Below are positions 54,363 to 62,788 of a stretch of 64,000 bases of DNA, piece by piece. Source of the DNA: Allomeiothermus silvanus DSM 9946 (GTDB taxonomy: Bacteria; Deinococcota; Deinococci; Deinococcales; Thermaceae); assembly GCF_000092125.1 (NCBI RefSeq), contig NC_014213.1, forward strand, positions 124,001 to 188,000. The letters are read 5' to 3'. Numbering within the stretch: the stretch's first letter is position 1; each line of letters begins with the position of its first letter. A program made the position numbers and the translations under genes. The notes beneath the pieces were generated by a model. That model was not told the origin of the DNA, searched no databases, and saw only the letters and a program-made list of their open reading frames with translations.

Positions 54363-54750
54363 CTAGCGGATGGTGTTTGCCCTCACCCGCAGGTTGGGTA
54401 GCCGTGTCCGGGCCGACTCGGCCGTAAGTGCCTCGGGCCCTCGTGCCTCAGCCAAGGCACACGCAGTCGCCGAGGCTAAGGTTGAAGGGCTTTCGCCGGG
54501 CGTACCAGAAAGCCGCTAGATTGGACTGCGCTAAATCAAAGGGCCCGATCTGCAAGGCTTCGCCGAGCAACTCCAGGGCTTCCCGGACTTCGCTCTCGCC
54601 GTAGCTGCCGCTTCCCACCAGCTTGCCCAAGAGCCTGGTGCGGATCACAGCAGAGACTACACATGCTCACTGGAGCAGGATTCTGGCCACTTTTTCATGA
54701 CCCGTCTCTTTGCGCAGAAAGGCCATTAGCGCTGAGGCATCGATCACCAT
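54363..54750 (-). pseudogene. Decayed VapC-type PIN-domain toxin gene
   Basis: From ATG 54750 the frame reads MVIDASALMAFLRKETGHEK (the PIN start with its first Asp), meets a TGA at 54669-54667, then continues IRTRLLGKLVGSGSYGESEV and NLSLGDCVCLG to a stop at 54448. Shifting frame there restores ALAEARGPEALTAESARTRL up to TAG 54363, the normal VapC C-terminus. One nonsense codon and one frameshift make this a pseudogene. A functional VapC would be an RNA-cleaving toxin. Confidence 0.75.
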
Positions 54751-54836
54751 TCCTTGGCCTCGGTTTCCTCGCGGCGCTCTTGCAACGGCTTGGCGATAAG
54801 GTCTTTGCCATCGTCCTTAGCCCGGATCCTCGAGGG
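54744..54836 (-). pseudogene. Remnant of the cognate antitoxin C-terminus
   Basis: A short frame reads IRAKDDGKDLIAKPLQERRE and ETEAKEW before a TGA that overlaps the vapC ATG, the usual antitoxin-toxin arrangement. No N-terminal DNA-binding part is left: the frame runs into the 3' end of the RNB gene. It is probably the tail of a truncated vapB. Confidence 0.4.
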
Positions 54837-56625
54837 CGAAGCGGGTCTCTAAGCTGGGCAAGTCCGCCCCTTGGAAGCGGAGGATCCCCTCCCAATCTAG
54901 GGGGGAGGGCCGGGCCAGAAGCACCGCGGTACTGAGCCCGATCTCGGGGAGAAGAAAGACCCCCTGACTTCCCCGCTTTTCCACCAGAACCCCCGGCCCC
55001 TGATAGCCCTGCTCCATCAGGTAAAGGAGGGTCCAGTGGAGCCGGCTCTTGCGCTCGGCCTCCCGCACCAGGTCGGCCACCGCCTCCGCCGCCCCGACCC
55101 GCTCCAGAAGCTCCGCGTGCGAAAGGGGACGTTTCCCCTTGAGCCAAGCCCTGAGCTGCTGGTGGGCTACCAGATCCAAGTAGCGCCGTAAGGGGCTCGT
55201 CACCTGGGCATACAGGGGCAAACCCAGGCCTTTGTGGGGGGCGGGCACCGCCTTGAGCTGGGCCCGCTTGAGGGCTTTGCGCTGCTCCCACAGGGCAGCC
55301 AGGCCCTCCCCTTGGACCCGGCGGCTCGGGGCCTCCTGGGTGGCGAAGGGAAAAGGAAGCCCCTCGCGTAGCGCCAGGTGAGCCGCGGCGTACCCCGCCA
55401 GGAGCATGGCCTCCCGCACCCAGTGGCGGCTTGGGTAGGGCGGGAGGGGGGTGATGCGGATCTCCTCCCCCTCCACCTGCACTTTGACCTCGGGGAGGGC
55501 CAGGTCTAAGGCCCCCTGGGACAGGCGTTTCTGCCCGAAAGCCTCGGCCAGCTCCTTGAGGGGGGAAAGCGGGGGCACCTCGAGGGCCTCCCGGTAGCTG
55601 AGGCGGCGCACCCGCACCCAGCTCGGGAAAAGCCGCTCCTCCAAGAGTTCCCCCTCCTCGGAGACAAAAAGCGCAAAGGTGAGGGCCGGGGAGATCTCCT
55701 GTAGGCCCAGCCCCAAAACCTCCGTAGCCCTGGGGGGAAGCATGGGCACGGTGCCCTCGGGCAGGTAGAGGTTGGCCCCCCGGTGCATGGCCTCCTGATC
55801 CAAAAGGCTGCCCGGCTCTACCAAAGCGGCCACGTCCGCCACGTGTACCAGCAGGCGGAACCCCCCTTCCGTCCGCTCGGCCCAGACCGCGTCATCGGGA
55901 TCCTGGCTTCCTTCGTCGTCGATGGCGTAGGCCTCGAGGTGGGTGAGGTCGGTCCGCTCTTCCTCGGGCAACGGGGGAACGGGAAGCTCCATCGAGCCGA
56001 GGCGCAGGCCCAGCCGCCTGGGGTGGGGGTTTTCCCGCCGCCACACCCCCAGCCGCAGCAGGAGGCCGTGGGCGGCCTGGGGGGTCTGGGGCAGGCCCAA
56101 TGCCTTCAGGAGCGGGCTCTCCTTGCGCTCCCCCAGGGCCAAGGCCTCCACCTCGGCCAGGAGGGGGTGGTCTTCCGGGGCCAGGTGGCCCGTGCGCAAA
56201 CGCTCCACTCCCTCCTCGAAAGCCCGCAGGCGGGCTTGTTTCGCCGCTTGAGCCCGCTGCCAGGCGGCGAACTCCTCATGGGTGCGGGCCCGTACCCGCT
56301 CCCCCTCGAGGACGAACCGCTCCCCTCTTTGGGCTAACCGGTAGGCGCCATAAGCAGCCTGGGGGGTGTAATCCCCGTACACCAACTCGGCCAGTTCCTT
56401 GAGACTCACCGTCTGGCCCTGCAAAAGTTCCCAGGCCTCCACCTCCTCCCCTTCCGGGGGCTTTAGGTCTAGGTCAGCGGGGCCAGGGTGCAAGGGGAAG
56501 ACGTCCTTAGGACGTACCTTGAGCTTTTCCCCACCCAAGAGGCTCAGCTCCAGCCGGTCGCCCTTCGCCTCCGCGAGGGCCGGTCTGCCTTTGTAGATGA
56601 CGAGGGACGCCTGGGGAAATGACAT
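54817..56625 (-). CDS. RNase II/R-family (RNB) exoribonuclease
   Basis: The 602-residue protein has the RNB catalytic signature AIDDEGSQDPDDAVWAE (about residue 235, with the metal-binding Asp cluster), LLVHVADVAALVEPG, and YAQVTSPLRRYLDLVAHQQL with the conserved Arg residues. It degrades RNA 3' to 5'. It is shorter than RNase R (about 700-800) because N-terminal cold-shock domains are reduced. It lies 42 bp after the Ro60 gene, same strand, so it is likely co-transcribed and may be a Ro60-linked nuclease, as known for Deinococcus Rsr with exonucleases. Confidence 0.9.
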   Translation of the reverse strand: MSFPQASLVIYKGRPALAEAKGDRLELSLLGGEKLKVRPKDVFPLHPGPADLDLKPPEGEEVEAWELLQGQTVSLKELAELVYGDYTPQAAYGAYRLAQRGERFVLEGERVRARTHEEFAAWQRAQAAKQARLRAFEEGVERLRTGHLAPEDHPLLAEVEALALGERKESPLLKALGLPQTPQAAHGLLLRLGVWRRENPHPRRLGLRLGSMELPVPPLPEEERTDLTHLEAYAIDDEGSQDPDDAVWAERTEGGFRLLVHVADVAALVEPGSLLDQEAMHRGANLYLPEGTVPMLPPRATEVLGLGLQEISPALTFALFVSEEGELLEERLFPSWVRVRRLSYREALEVPPLSPLKELAEAFGQKRLSQGALDLALPEVKVQVEGEEIRITPLPPYPSRHWVREAMLLAGYAAAHLALREGLPFPFATQEAPSRRVQGEGLAALWEQRKALKRAQLKAVPAPHKGLGLPLYAQVTSPLRRYLDLVAHQQLRAWLKGKRPLSHAELLERVGAAEAVADLVREAERKSRLHWTLLYLMEQGYQGPGVLVEKRGSQGVFLLPEIGLSTAVLLARPSPLDWEGILRFQGADLPSLETRFALEDPG

Positions 56626-56667
56626 ACAGACCTCGGCGATCTGAGCTTACCTGAAAACCTCAGCTCC

Positions 56668-58170
56668 CTACGCCAGCGCCCTCCAGGCCCCCGTACGCAC
56701 CCAGGCCACGGGATCTTGCGATTCTAAGAGCGGCAACAAGGCCAGCAATCGTTCGCTAAAGCCCCCCACGCGCACCACCCCCTGCTCGGGGATGGCTAGC
56801 GGGGCGTACCCGGCCACGTTCACCAGGTAGGCCATGCGGCCCTGGCCTGCGCGAATCCAGCGGCGAAGGGGGGTTTCCGCGTCGTCGTGGACCTGCTCGT
56901 CGGTGAAGATCACCACCCTTTGCCCCTGGAAGCCGGCCAGGCTTTGCTGCAGGGCATGGCCCAGGCAGGTGCCCCCACCCCCCTGGTCCAGGAGGTGGCG
57001 AACCATCTGTGCCACCGAAGCCTCCGGGCCGTAGGGCAGCTCGATCAGGTCATCGTCAAAGCCATATAGGCGGCCTCCCGTGCGGCGGTACAGCACCGCC
57101 CCCAGGCTGGCTGCGGCCAGGGCGTAGGTGGCCTCGCTGTGCTGGCTAAGGTTTGAGAACATCGAGCCCGAAAGGTCTACCAGCACCAGGCTGGGGCCCT
57201 GCAAGGGAAGAGGGGGCAGGGTGGCTTCCAGGGCAAGCTCCAGGGCTGCCTTCACCTCCGATAGGGCTCGGGAAGCCGGTAGCTCTGCCAGGGAAGTAGA
57301 TAGGGCCTCGAGCTGAAAAATGGCCAGCAACCACTGGTAGGGGAACAGACGCCAGCGGCGCACCTCCTCTGGGCGGGTGAGCTTTTGGAGAAGGAGACTA
57401 CGGGCCTCGGGGTCTTGCAAAAGCCCTGCTCCGTGGAGGTTCTTGAGGTTACGCACCAAGGAAAGGCCCTGCAGATGGGGTAGCGCCTGTTGCCAGGCCT
57501 GGGGGGTGCGGCCCTGCTCGGAGAGGATGCGCTCCCAGGTAGGGCGCTCCTCCAGGAGGGCCTGGGCATAGGCCTGAGCCTCCGGCAGGGCCTGAGGCCC
57601 ACGGACGAGGTACTCGTACACCAGCGCGTGGTCGCGGTCTTTGGGTTGGGGGTGGCATAGGATCAGGGCGTCTTTCTGGCTCACGCTACGCCCCCTGCGG
57701 CGGTATTTCAACAACGCCGCTGGGCTCATGGTGTTGAGGCGCTCGGCTACGGCCTGCTTCAAGGCTTTGCGCAGTTTCCAGCCCTGGGCTTGGGTATAAG
57801 CCAAGGTCTCGAGGTGTTCGTCCCCGCGCAGCCAGACCCCTTTGGCCACCTCGCGCGCCAGGGCGGTGGGGCCCCACCAGAACAGGTGCGCCAGCAAGGC
57901 GCTGGGCCCCGAGCGCAGACCGAGCCCCTGACGAGCATATACGGCCAAAGCGGCCACAAACTCGGGATCGGCCTGGGTCACCGGCTCGGCCAGGCGGGCC
58001 AAGCGATCTTTTCGATGTATGTCCCTCTCGTAAAAGGTGTCGCCGGAGAACAGGCTGCCCGTCACCAACAGCAAGAGCTCCATGGCGGCAGAAGGGGCAA
58101 AGCCACGGCCACCTTCATGGGTGAGGATCTCGGCATCGCTACGGCTTTTTCGGCTGGTATTGAAGGACAC
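56668..58170 (-). CDS. rsr: Ro60/Rsr (TROVE-VWA) RNA-binding protein
   Basis: The 500-residue protein has a TROVE/HEAT-like ring domain (residues about 1-310, for example ALAVYARQGLGLRSGPSALL, LKYRRRGRSVSQKDALIL, LKNLHGAGLL) and a C-terminal VWA domain with a MIDAS DLSGSMFS near residue 332 and VIFTDEQVHDD. Ro60 binds ends of misfolded RNAs in its ring and Y RNAs on its outer face. The GTG start follows a GAGGTG site. It precedes an RNB exoribonuclease in the same direction. No Y RNA is confidently seen, though the 264-bp upstream gap could hold one. Confidence 0.92.
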   Translation of the reverse strand: MSFNTSRKSRSDAEILTHEGGRGFAPSAAMELLLLVTGSLFSGDTFYERDIHRKDRLARLAEPVTQADPEFVAALAVYARQGLGLRSGPSALLAHLFWWGPTALAREVAKGVWLRGDEHLETLAYTQAQGWKLRKALKQAVAERLNTMSPAALLKYRRRGRSVSQKDALILCHPQPKDRDHALVYEYLVRGPQALPEAQAYAQALLEERPTWERILSEQGRTPQAWQQALPHLQGLSLVRNLKNLHGAGLLQDPEARSLLLQKLTRPEEVRRWRLFPYQWLLAIFQLEALSTSLAELPASRALSEVKAALELALEATLPPLPLQGPSLVLVDLSGSMFSNLSQHSEATYALAAASLGAVLYRRTGGRLYGFDDDLIELPYGPEASVAQMVRHLLDQGGGGTCLGHALQQSLAGFQGQRVVIFTDEQVHDDAETPLRRWIRAGQGRMAYLVNVAGYAPLAIPEQGVVRVGGFSERLLALLPLLESQDPVAWVRTGAWRALA

Positions 58171-58417
58171 GGCAACACCTCACATCGTCTGCCACCGGGC
58201 CGCGCTCCTACCCCAGCAGGGTAGAAAAGGCCCCAGGGCTTAGAGACCCCGATTTTTTCCGGGAATCGCTCGCTTAGCTCGCCTGCCGCCTGTTACCGAC
58301 GATTTGTAGGGGTGGTACCCGGGGATATGTGCACTCGGTTTTAGTTACTTTCCGTCGCGAATAGAAGTAACCGAAGCGCTGCGCCGCCGGGCAAGAAAAG
58401 AAGTTATCACACCTTGT
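58171..58417. other. Intergenic region upstream of rsr
   Basis: On the minus strand it contains a GTTACTT/AAGTAAC hairpin (about 58344-58371) and several GC-rich hairpins closer to rsr. Its place upstream of a Ro60 gene makes it the natural place to seek a Y RNA, but I cannot identify one. It lacks any CRISPR repeat, although it lies where the second array would be expected to extend. Confidence 0.4.
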
Positions 58418-59497
58418 TCATTTTTGCAATACCCTGTAATCGGTCAACACATTTGAGACTCTTTGAGGAACCGACTCCTCTTGCATCTTAGCCAAAAACT
58501 CCAGCGGAGCAAGACCCCCCAGGGCCATGTGAGGCCTTCGGCGGTTGTAGTAGTCCAGGTAGGTATCCAGCTCTGCCTGCAGCTCGCTGAGCGGGGTGGG
58601 CAAAGGCCGGGTGTAGAACTCCTCCTTGAAGGTCCGCTGCATCCGCTCCACGTGACCATTGAGTTTAGGACTCCTCGGCGGTAGCACAAACAAGGCAATC
58701 CCCAGAGCACAGCAGGCCTCCTCAAACTCGGCCATGAACTCGCTGCCCCCATCCACCTGGATGGCCCGGATGGGAAAAGGGGCCCTGGCCAGAAGCAAGG
58801 ACAAGAACCCCTCAGAAAGCTTAGCCGTGGCCCGGCTGTGCACCTCCGCCAGGACAAACCGGCTATGGAGGTCAATCGCCGAGAAGTGCTTGACCATGCT
58901 TCCCGGTCCTAAGGTCAGGGTGAGGGTGTCCACCTGGACCAGGTCCCCAGGAGCCCTGGCCTCGTATCCTCGGGGCTTCCTTTTGGCGTAGGGCCGGTTT
59001 ACCCTTCGCTTTAGCTTCCCTCTTTGAGTCCGGGCCAGGTAGCCGGCCACGCTCTCGATACGTCGGTGCTTCTCCAGGTAGGCCAGGATGCGCCCCACCG
59101 TGCGTTCGCTCATCTGGAAACCCTCCTTGCGGAGGGTAAGCCAGATGGACCAGCGTCCCCAGGTGGGGTTTTCCTTGCGGAGAGTTTCTATTCTAATGAG
59201 CAGCCCTGGGGTCCAGTGGACCTTTGTGCGCAGGTGCTTAGGGCGGCGGGAGCGGGGTTTGAGTCCAGCCAGGCCCTTTTCTTTTAGGGCTTTTTGCCAG
59301 CGGTGGTAGGTGGCCCGGCTGATCCCGACCAGGTCCTGGATCTCCTTCCAGCTCTTTTTACTTTCACGCAGGGCTTTGACCAGTCGGAGCTTGCGCAGAC
59401 GTTCCTGGACCTCTGGGTCGCTTGCGTTGGCCTCGGCCAGCCTCTGTGCTTGTCTAGCGCCTCTCCATATCTCTCGGCCAACGGTGGTAAACTGCAC
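58418..59497 (-). CDS. IS481-family transposase
   Basis: The 359-residue protein has an N-terminal helix-turn-helix (SWKEIQDLVGISRATYHRWQ) and an integrase core with DDE residues in DLVQVDTLTLTLG, IQVDGGSEFMAEF and GHVERMQRTFKEEF. It is full length. Its last codons run through the left inverted repeat, so the extreme C-terminus may come from flanking DNA. Confidence 0.93.
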   Translation of the reverse strand: MQFTTVGREIWRGARQAQRLAEANASDPEVQERLRKLRLVKALRESKKSWKEIQDLVGISRATYHRWQKALKEKGLAGLKPRSRRPKHLRTKVHWTPGLLIRIETLRKENPTWGRWSIWLTLRKEGFQMSERTVGRILAYLEKHRRIESVAGYLARTQRGKLKRRVNRPYAKRKPRGYEARAPGDLVQVDTLTLTLGPGSMVKHFSAIDLHSRFVLAEVHSRATAKLSEGFLSLLLARAPFPIRAIQVDGGSEFMAEFEEACCALGIALFVLPPRSPKLNGHVERMQRTFKEEFYTRPLPTPLSELQAELDTYLDYYNRRRPHMALGGLAPLEFLAKMQEESVPQRVSNVLTDYRVLQK

Positions 59498-59567
59498 CTG
59501 GGGAACCTCCTTTCCTGGTCGGTTCCCCTCTTTTTATCCCAGCTTAGAGTCTCACATGTGTTTGTCC
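58418..59567 (-). mobile_element. IS481-family insertion sequence replacing the second CRISPR array
   Basis: The terminal inverted repeats include ACACATTTGAGACTCT (about 58447-58462) and the inverse of ACACATGTGAGACTCT (59546-59561). Exact ends are uncertain by about 20 bp and no target duplication is visible, which fits an IS-mediated deletion of neighbouring DNA. The right end abuts the truncated leader at 59568. Confidence 0.75.
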
Positions 59568-59720
59568 GGGTTCAGGGGCTGTTTGCGCGAACCCCCCCAA
59601 AAAGGCTTCCGACGCAGGGTGGGGGAAGGTGAAGGGAAAACGGGTTTTCAATGTTCCCTAGCCGATTTCTCGGCTTGCGCGAACCCCCCCGGGTTTTGGC
59701 ACTTGCTTGGGGTTCGCGCA
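59568..59720 (-). promoter_or_regulatory. CRISPR leader, copy 2 (orphan, truncated)
   Basis: This 153-bp sequence is about 93 percent identical to 3547-3699, including both TGCGCGAACCCCC motifs and the final GGGGTTCGCGCA. It is adjacent to cas2 and in the orientation to serve an array below 59568, but no repeat follows. The match stops between the positions of the -35 and -10 boxes of copy 1, so its promoter is broken. Confidence 0.88.
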
Positions 59721-59739
59721 AAGCAAGTGCCAGGGTGGC

Positions 59740-60039
59740 CTAGACCACCAAGGGGTCATCGAAGTCGGTGTACTTGTCCTGGCCGTGTACCCGCAAGCAC
59801 TTTTCCCGGCCTCCGGGCAGGGTGTAGATGCGCAGGCTGTCTTTGTCCGGCTCGATAATTTTGAGTAGTTTGGCCTCCATGTCCTCGAGCTGGGCCCGCG
59901 TCACGCGGCACTCAAACACCGACATCTGCACCCGCTGGCCAAAGTTCTTGCAGACCTTGGCGACCCGGGCCAAGCGCGCCTGGCCGTCTGCAGAGGTCAC
60001 GTTTACATCGTAGGTAACCAGAATATCCAGCCGTTCCAT
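59740..60039 (-). CDS. cas2: CRISPR-associated endoribonuclease/integrase subunit Cas2 (type I-C-like)
   Basis: The 99-residue protein has the ferredoxin-like Cas2 fold with the metal-site Asp in ILVTYDVNV, then RLARVAKVCKNFGQRVQMSV and LLKIIEPDKDSLRIYTL, closest in style to type I-C Cas2. With Cas1 it integrates new spacers at the leader end. ATG lies 2 bp after the cas1 stop. Confidence 0.95.
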   Translation of the reverse strand: MERLDILVTYDVNVTSADGQARLARVAKVCKNFGQRVQMSVFECRVTRAQLEDMEAKLLKIIEPDKDSLRIYTLPGGREKCLRVHGQDKYTDFDDPLVV

Positions 60040-60041
60040 AT

Positions 60042-61061
60042 CTACCTACCAACAAACGGGGGGTACTCGGGCAGGTCGCCCCGCAGGTAGCGGGCCAGCA
60101 GGCGGGCCTGGATGTGGGGCAGCAACCCGATGGGTACGGGCTCTTTGAAAAAGGGGTGCTGCACGGTTTCTTGCCTACGGCCCTGAAAGGCCACGATAAC
60201 TGCCTTTCTCCCTTCCTCGTTCAACAACACCGCACCGCCGCGGCGTTCCTCGAAGTGCTGGGGAGAAAGCTGCTTGCGGTTCAAGAGCGAGAGCACCAGC
60301 CGGTCGGCCCACCAGGCCCTGAACTCCTCGAGCAGGTCCAGGGCCAACGCGTTGCGCCCAGGCCGCAGGGCATGCAGAAAGCCTACCTGGGGATCGAGCC
60401 CCACCCCTTCCAAGGCGGCGGTGCACTGGGTGGTGAGCAGGGCATATACAAAGCCCAGCAGGGCGTTCACCGGGTCGCGCGGGGGGCGTTTGTTGCGCCC
60501 CTCGAAGCGAAACTCGCCCGAGAGCAATAGATCCCCAAAGGCCGCGAAGTAGGCGCTGGCGGCCTGCCCCTCGAGGCCCCGTACCTCGTCCACCGTTCGC
60601 GCTTGGGCAAGCTGGCGCAGGGCCGCTTCGTGTTCAAAAAGAGCTTGATTCAGGGCCTCGGTCTCGCCCCGTTCGCGCACGGCCCGCTGTAGCACCAGCC
60701 GAGCGTTCTTAAGCTTGCCCTCCACAAAGCGCGCGGCCAGATACAAGCAGGTCGAAGGATTCTCCAGCGCCCGGTACTGCGCCCGCCGCAGCAGCACGTT
60801 TCCAGAAACCGGCCCCGCAAGCCGTCCCTGAAAACGGCCCGACTCGCTAAACCAGGTGACCTCGAGGCCATCTTCGGCGCAGCGGTGGAGCAGAAAGGGC
60901 GAAACCAGCACGTTGCCAAAAAGCGCCAAGCCCCCCAGGTGGTGCAGCGGTACATGGCGCAGGGTTACGTCTTCGTGCTGGATGCGCAGGGTGTCGCTCT
61001 CAAGCCGAAGGTATACGCCTTGGGTCTGAATGTAAAGGGTATTGAGCAGCTCGGTAGTCAT
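60042..61061 (-). CDS. cas1: CRISPR integrase Cas1 (type I-C-like)
   Basis: The 339-residue protein has all signature parts: LYIQTQGVYLRLESDTLRI at the start, the catalytic Glu in RGLEGQAASAYFAAFG, FEGRNKRPPRDPVNALLGF, the catalytic His in GFLHALRPGRNALALDLLEE and the following Asp. Sequence style is that of I-C-type Cas1. ATG overlaps the cas4 stop by 4 bp. It would insert spacers at the shared leader; the only remaining array is about 57 kb away at 1440-3518. Confidence 0.96.
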   Translation of the reverse strand: MTTELLNTLYIQTQGVYLRLESDTLRIQHEDVTLRHVPLHHLGGLALFGNVLVSPFLLHRCAEDGLEVTWFSESGRFQGRLAGPVSGNVLLRRAQYRALENPSTCLYLAARFVEGKLKNARLVLQRAVRERGETEALNQALFEHEAALRQLAQARTVDEVRGLEGQAASAYFAAFGDLLLSGEFRFEGRNKRPPRDPVNALLGFVYALLTTQCTAALEGVGLDPQVGFLHALRPGRNALALDLLEEFRAWWADRLVLSLLNRKQLSPQHFEERRGGAVLLNEEGRKAVIVAFQGRRQETVQHPFFKEPVPIGLLPHIQARLLARYLRGDLPEYPPFVGR

Positions 61062-61714
61062 GGCTGGTTATGGCTGAGGTAGTTCAGCAAAGCCTGGGGC
61101 ACCTCGGGCATGCACACCGCAAAGAGCGAGCAGTGGCGGCAGCGCTCGTCCGCAGCGGGCGGGGGCAGGCGGTCTTGAAGCAAAAGCTTACGCAGGGCAC
61201 TGAGGGTCGCCAGGGTGGCCGCCCGCAACTCGGGGGTAAATTCCACCTCTCGGCGGCGCTGACTGGCCTTGCTGAACAAAGCCCCGGCGGGCACGCTCTG
61301 GCCGAACATCTCCTCCAGGCACAGGGCCTGGGCGCAGAGCTGCACCTCGGCGGCCTTACGGGCCAGCTCGCGGGGCCACCGCTTGCCCACCTTGTACTCC
61401 ACCGGGTAGGGCACCCCGTTCACAAACTCCACCACATCCGCCCGTCCCGAAAGCCCCAGCCGCTCCGACCAGATGGGCAAGGCCCGCTCGACCCAGACCC
61501 CTTCGCGCAAGAGTCCTTCGGGAATGTCCGCATTCTCGTGGGCACGGGTTCCCCGCAGGGTGTACTCGTTGTCCTCCCACTCGCCCTCCAGCAGAATCAG
61601 CGCGGCCCGGCGGGGGCAATAGGTGTACTGGGCAAGGGCGCTTAGGGGCAGGGGCTCCTGCTCGGCAGGGCTGGGCGGGTCTATTTGGTGGAATAGGTCG
61701 TCCAGCTCATCCAT
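61058..61714 (-). CDS. cas4: CRISPR-associated exonuclease Cas4
   Basis: The 218-residue protein has the first iron-sulfur cysteine in YTYCPRRAALIL, RecB-like nuclease motifs (GRADVVEF and YPVEYKVGKR, the Glu-x-Lys) and the C-terminal cysteines in ERCRHCSLFAVC. Cas4 trims pre-spacers and selects those next to a PAM for Cas1-Cas2. It has a GGAGG site and is translationally coupled to cas1. Confidence 0.94.
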   Translation of the reverse strand: MDELDDLFHQIDPPSPAEQEPLPLSALAQYTYCPRRAALILLEGEWEDNEYTLRGTRAHENADIPEGLLREGVWVERALPIWSERLGLSGRADVVEFVNGVPYPVEYKVGKRWPRELARKAAEVQLCAQALCLEEMFGQSVPAGALFSKASQRRREVEFTPELRAATLATLSALRKLLLQDRLPPPAADERCRHCSLFAVCMPEVPQALLNYLSHNQP

Positions 61715-61741
61715 AAAGCCTCCGGACAGGCTTTGGGGGCT

Positions 61742-62788
61742 TCAACCGTCGAGCAGGGTGAAGTCCTGCGGCGAATAATCACGCCAGTAGAAGCCCTCCT
61801 GGCACATGCGCTCGTACTCGGGGCCGTGGTGGGTGAGGGCGAACACATACAGCGCACCCTCCTTCTCGGCGTAAAAAACCCGCTCGTCCGTGCGCCCTTT
61901 GGGAAACCCCAGAGCCTCGCCTCCGCCGCTTTTGAGTTCGCTGCTGGCAGCACGGTTGGGCAGCCGTAGGCGCTCTAGCAGCTTGCGGTAGCGCTCTTTG
62001 GTGGCGGGCTCGAGGCCCTCCCAGGTGCGCTTGGCCTTGGGCGCGAGATAGATGGGAATGATTTGGGCCTGCTCGAGTTCACCCCGAAAGGCCTCGAGGT
62101 AAGCCTGACCTAGCGGGGAGAGCACCGTGTAACCGTCGGGCATCTCCTCCAGCAGTAGGCTTATCTCGGTGGGCAACCCTCCAACCCGGGACCTCACCTC
62201 GGCGGTTGGGCGAAGCTCGGCGTCGATCCAATCGAAGAAATCCGTGTTCCAGGCAATTAGGTTGTTCTCCCAGCCGAAGGGAGAAGGGGGTAGCGTCACG
62301 ATGTCGCCAAACCTCTCGTGGATGTAATAGACCGGAACCTTGAACACCAGACCCAGCGCGGTGGCATAGGCGATCTCGGCCTTAAAGCCCCCGGTGGCGT
62401 TGATAGCCGCTGAGTGACCTTCTCGACGGGTCTGACGAATACGCCCGGCCAGCAGTTGAACGAACTGCCTCAGCCCGTAGTCCACGAAACCTTTAGCTTC
62501 GTAGGCCAAGCCCTGTACCTTGAACAGCTCCGTGGGGAATCCCTTTTCGTGCAGGTATGTGGCCACCCACTCCGCGCACCAGCGCCCGTCCTCAGTGTCG
62601 CTGTGCAGCAACTCCACCCGGTCACCCTCGGCCAAAATATGGCTAAGCGAGTTGGTCTCGGCGCTGGCTTTGGCCGGATCCTGGTGGATGTATTCCCGGA
62701 TCTCCGAAGTGTTTTCTTTGCCAATGCCTGCGCGGGCAATATTCCCTAGTAGGCTGGTGCCGACGGTGGTGAGGAAGACAGTGCTCAT
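61742..62788 (-). CDS. CARF-domain protein with C-terminal RelE-like domain (APE2256/Csx1-Csm6-type)
   Basis: The 348-residue N-terminal part is a CARF sensor domain: VGTSLLGNIARAG at the start and INATGGFKAEIAYATALG near residue 131, the ligand-binding loop of the APE2256 family, which senses cyclic oligoadenylate made by type III systems. A winged-helix linker follows (about 195-235). Residues about 243-348 (APKAKRTWEGLEPATKERYR, DERVFYAEKEGALYVFALTH) resemble a RelE-type RNase instead of the usual HEPN domain. ATG overlaps the stop of a truncated upstream gene (ATGA). The RelE call is by pattern only. Confidence 0.8.
   Translation of the reverse strand: MSTVFLTTVGTSLLGNIARAGIGKENTSEIREYIHQDPAKASAETNSLSHILAEGDRVELLHSDTEDGRWCAEWVATYLHEKGFPTELFKVQGLAYEAKGFVDYGLRQFVQLLAGRIRQTRREGHSAAINATGGFKAEIAYATALGLVFKVPVYYIHERFGDIVTLPPSPFGWENNLIAWNTDFFDWIDAELRPTAEVRSRVGGLPTEISLLLEEMPDGYTVLSPLGQAYLEAFRGELEQAQIIPIYLAPKAKRTWEGLEPATKERYRKLLERLRLPNRAASSELKSGGGEALGFPKGRTDERVFYAEKEGALYVFALTHHGPEYERMCQEGFYWRDYSPQDFTLLDG

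Noticed and set aside
58171-58417. A Y RNA upstream of the Ro60 gene
   Set aside because: Hairpins exist, but I could not find the paired ends with a Ro-binding stem or a tRNA-like part; not enough to annotate.
58171-59567. Remaining CRISPR repeats next to the second leader
   Set aside because: I looked for GTTTCAATCC and its reverse complement in this stretch and found none.
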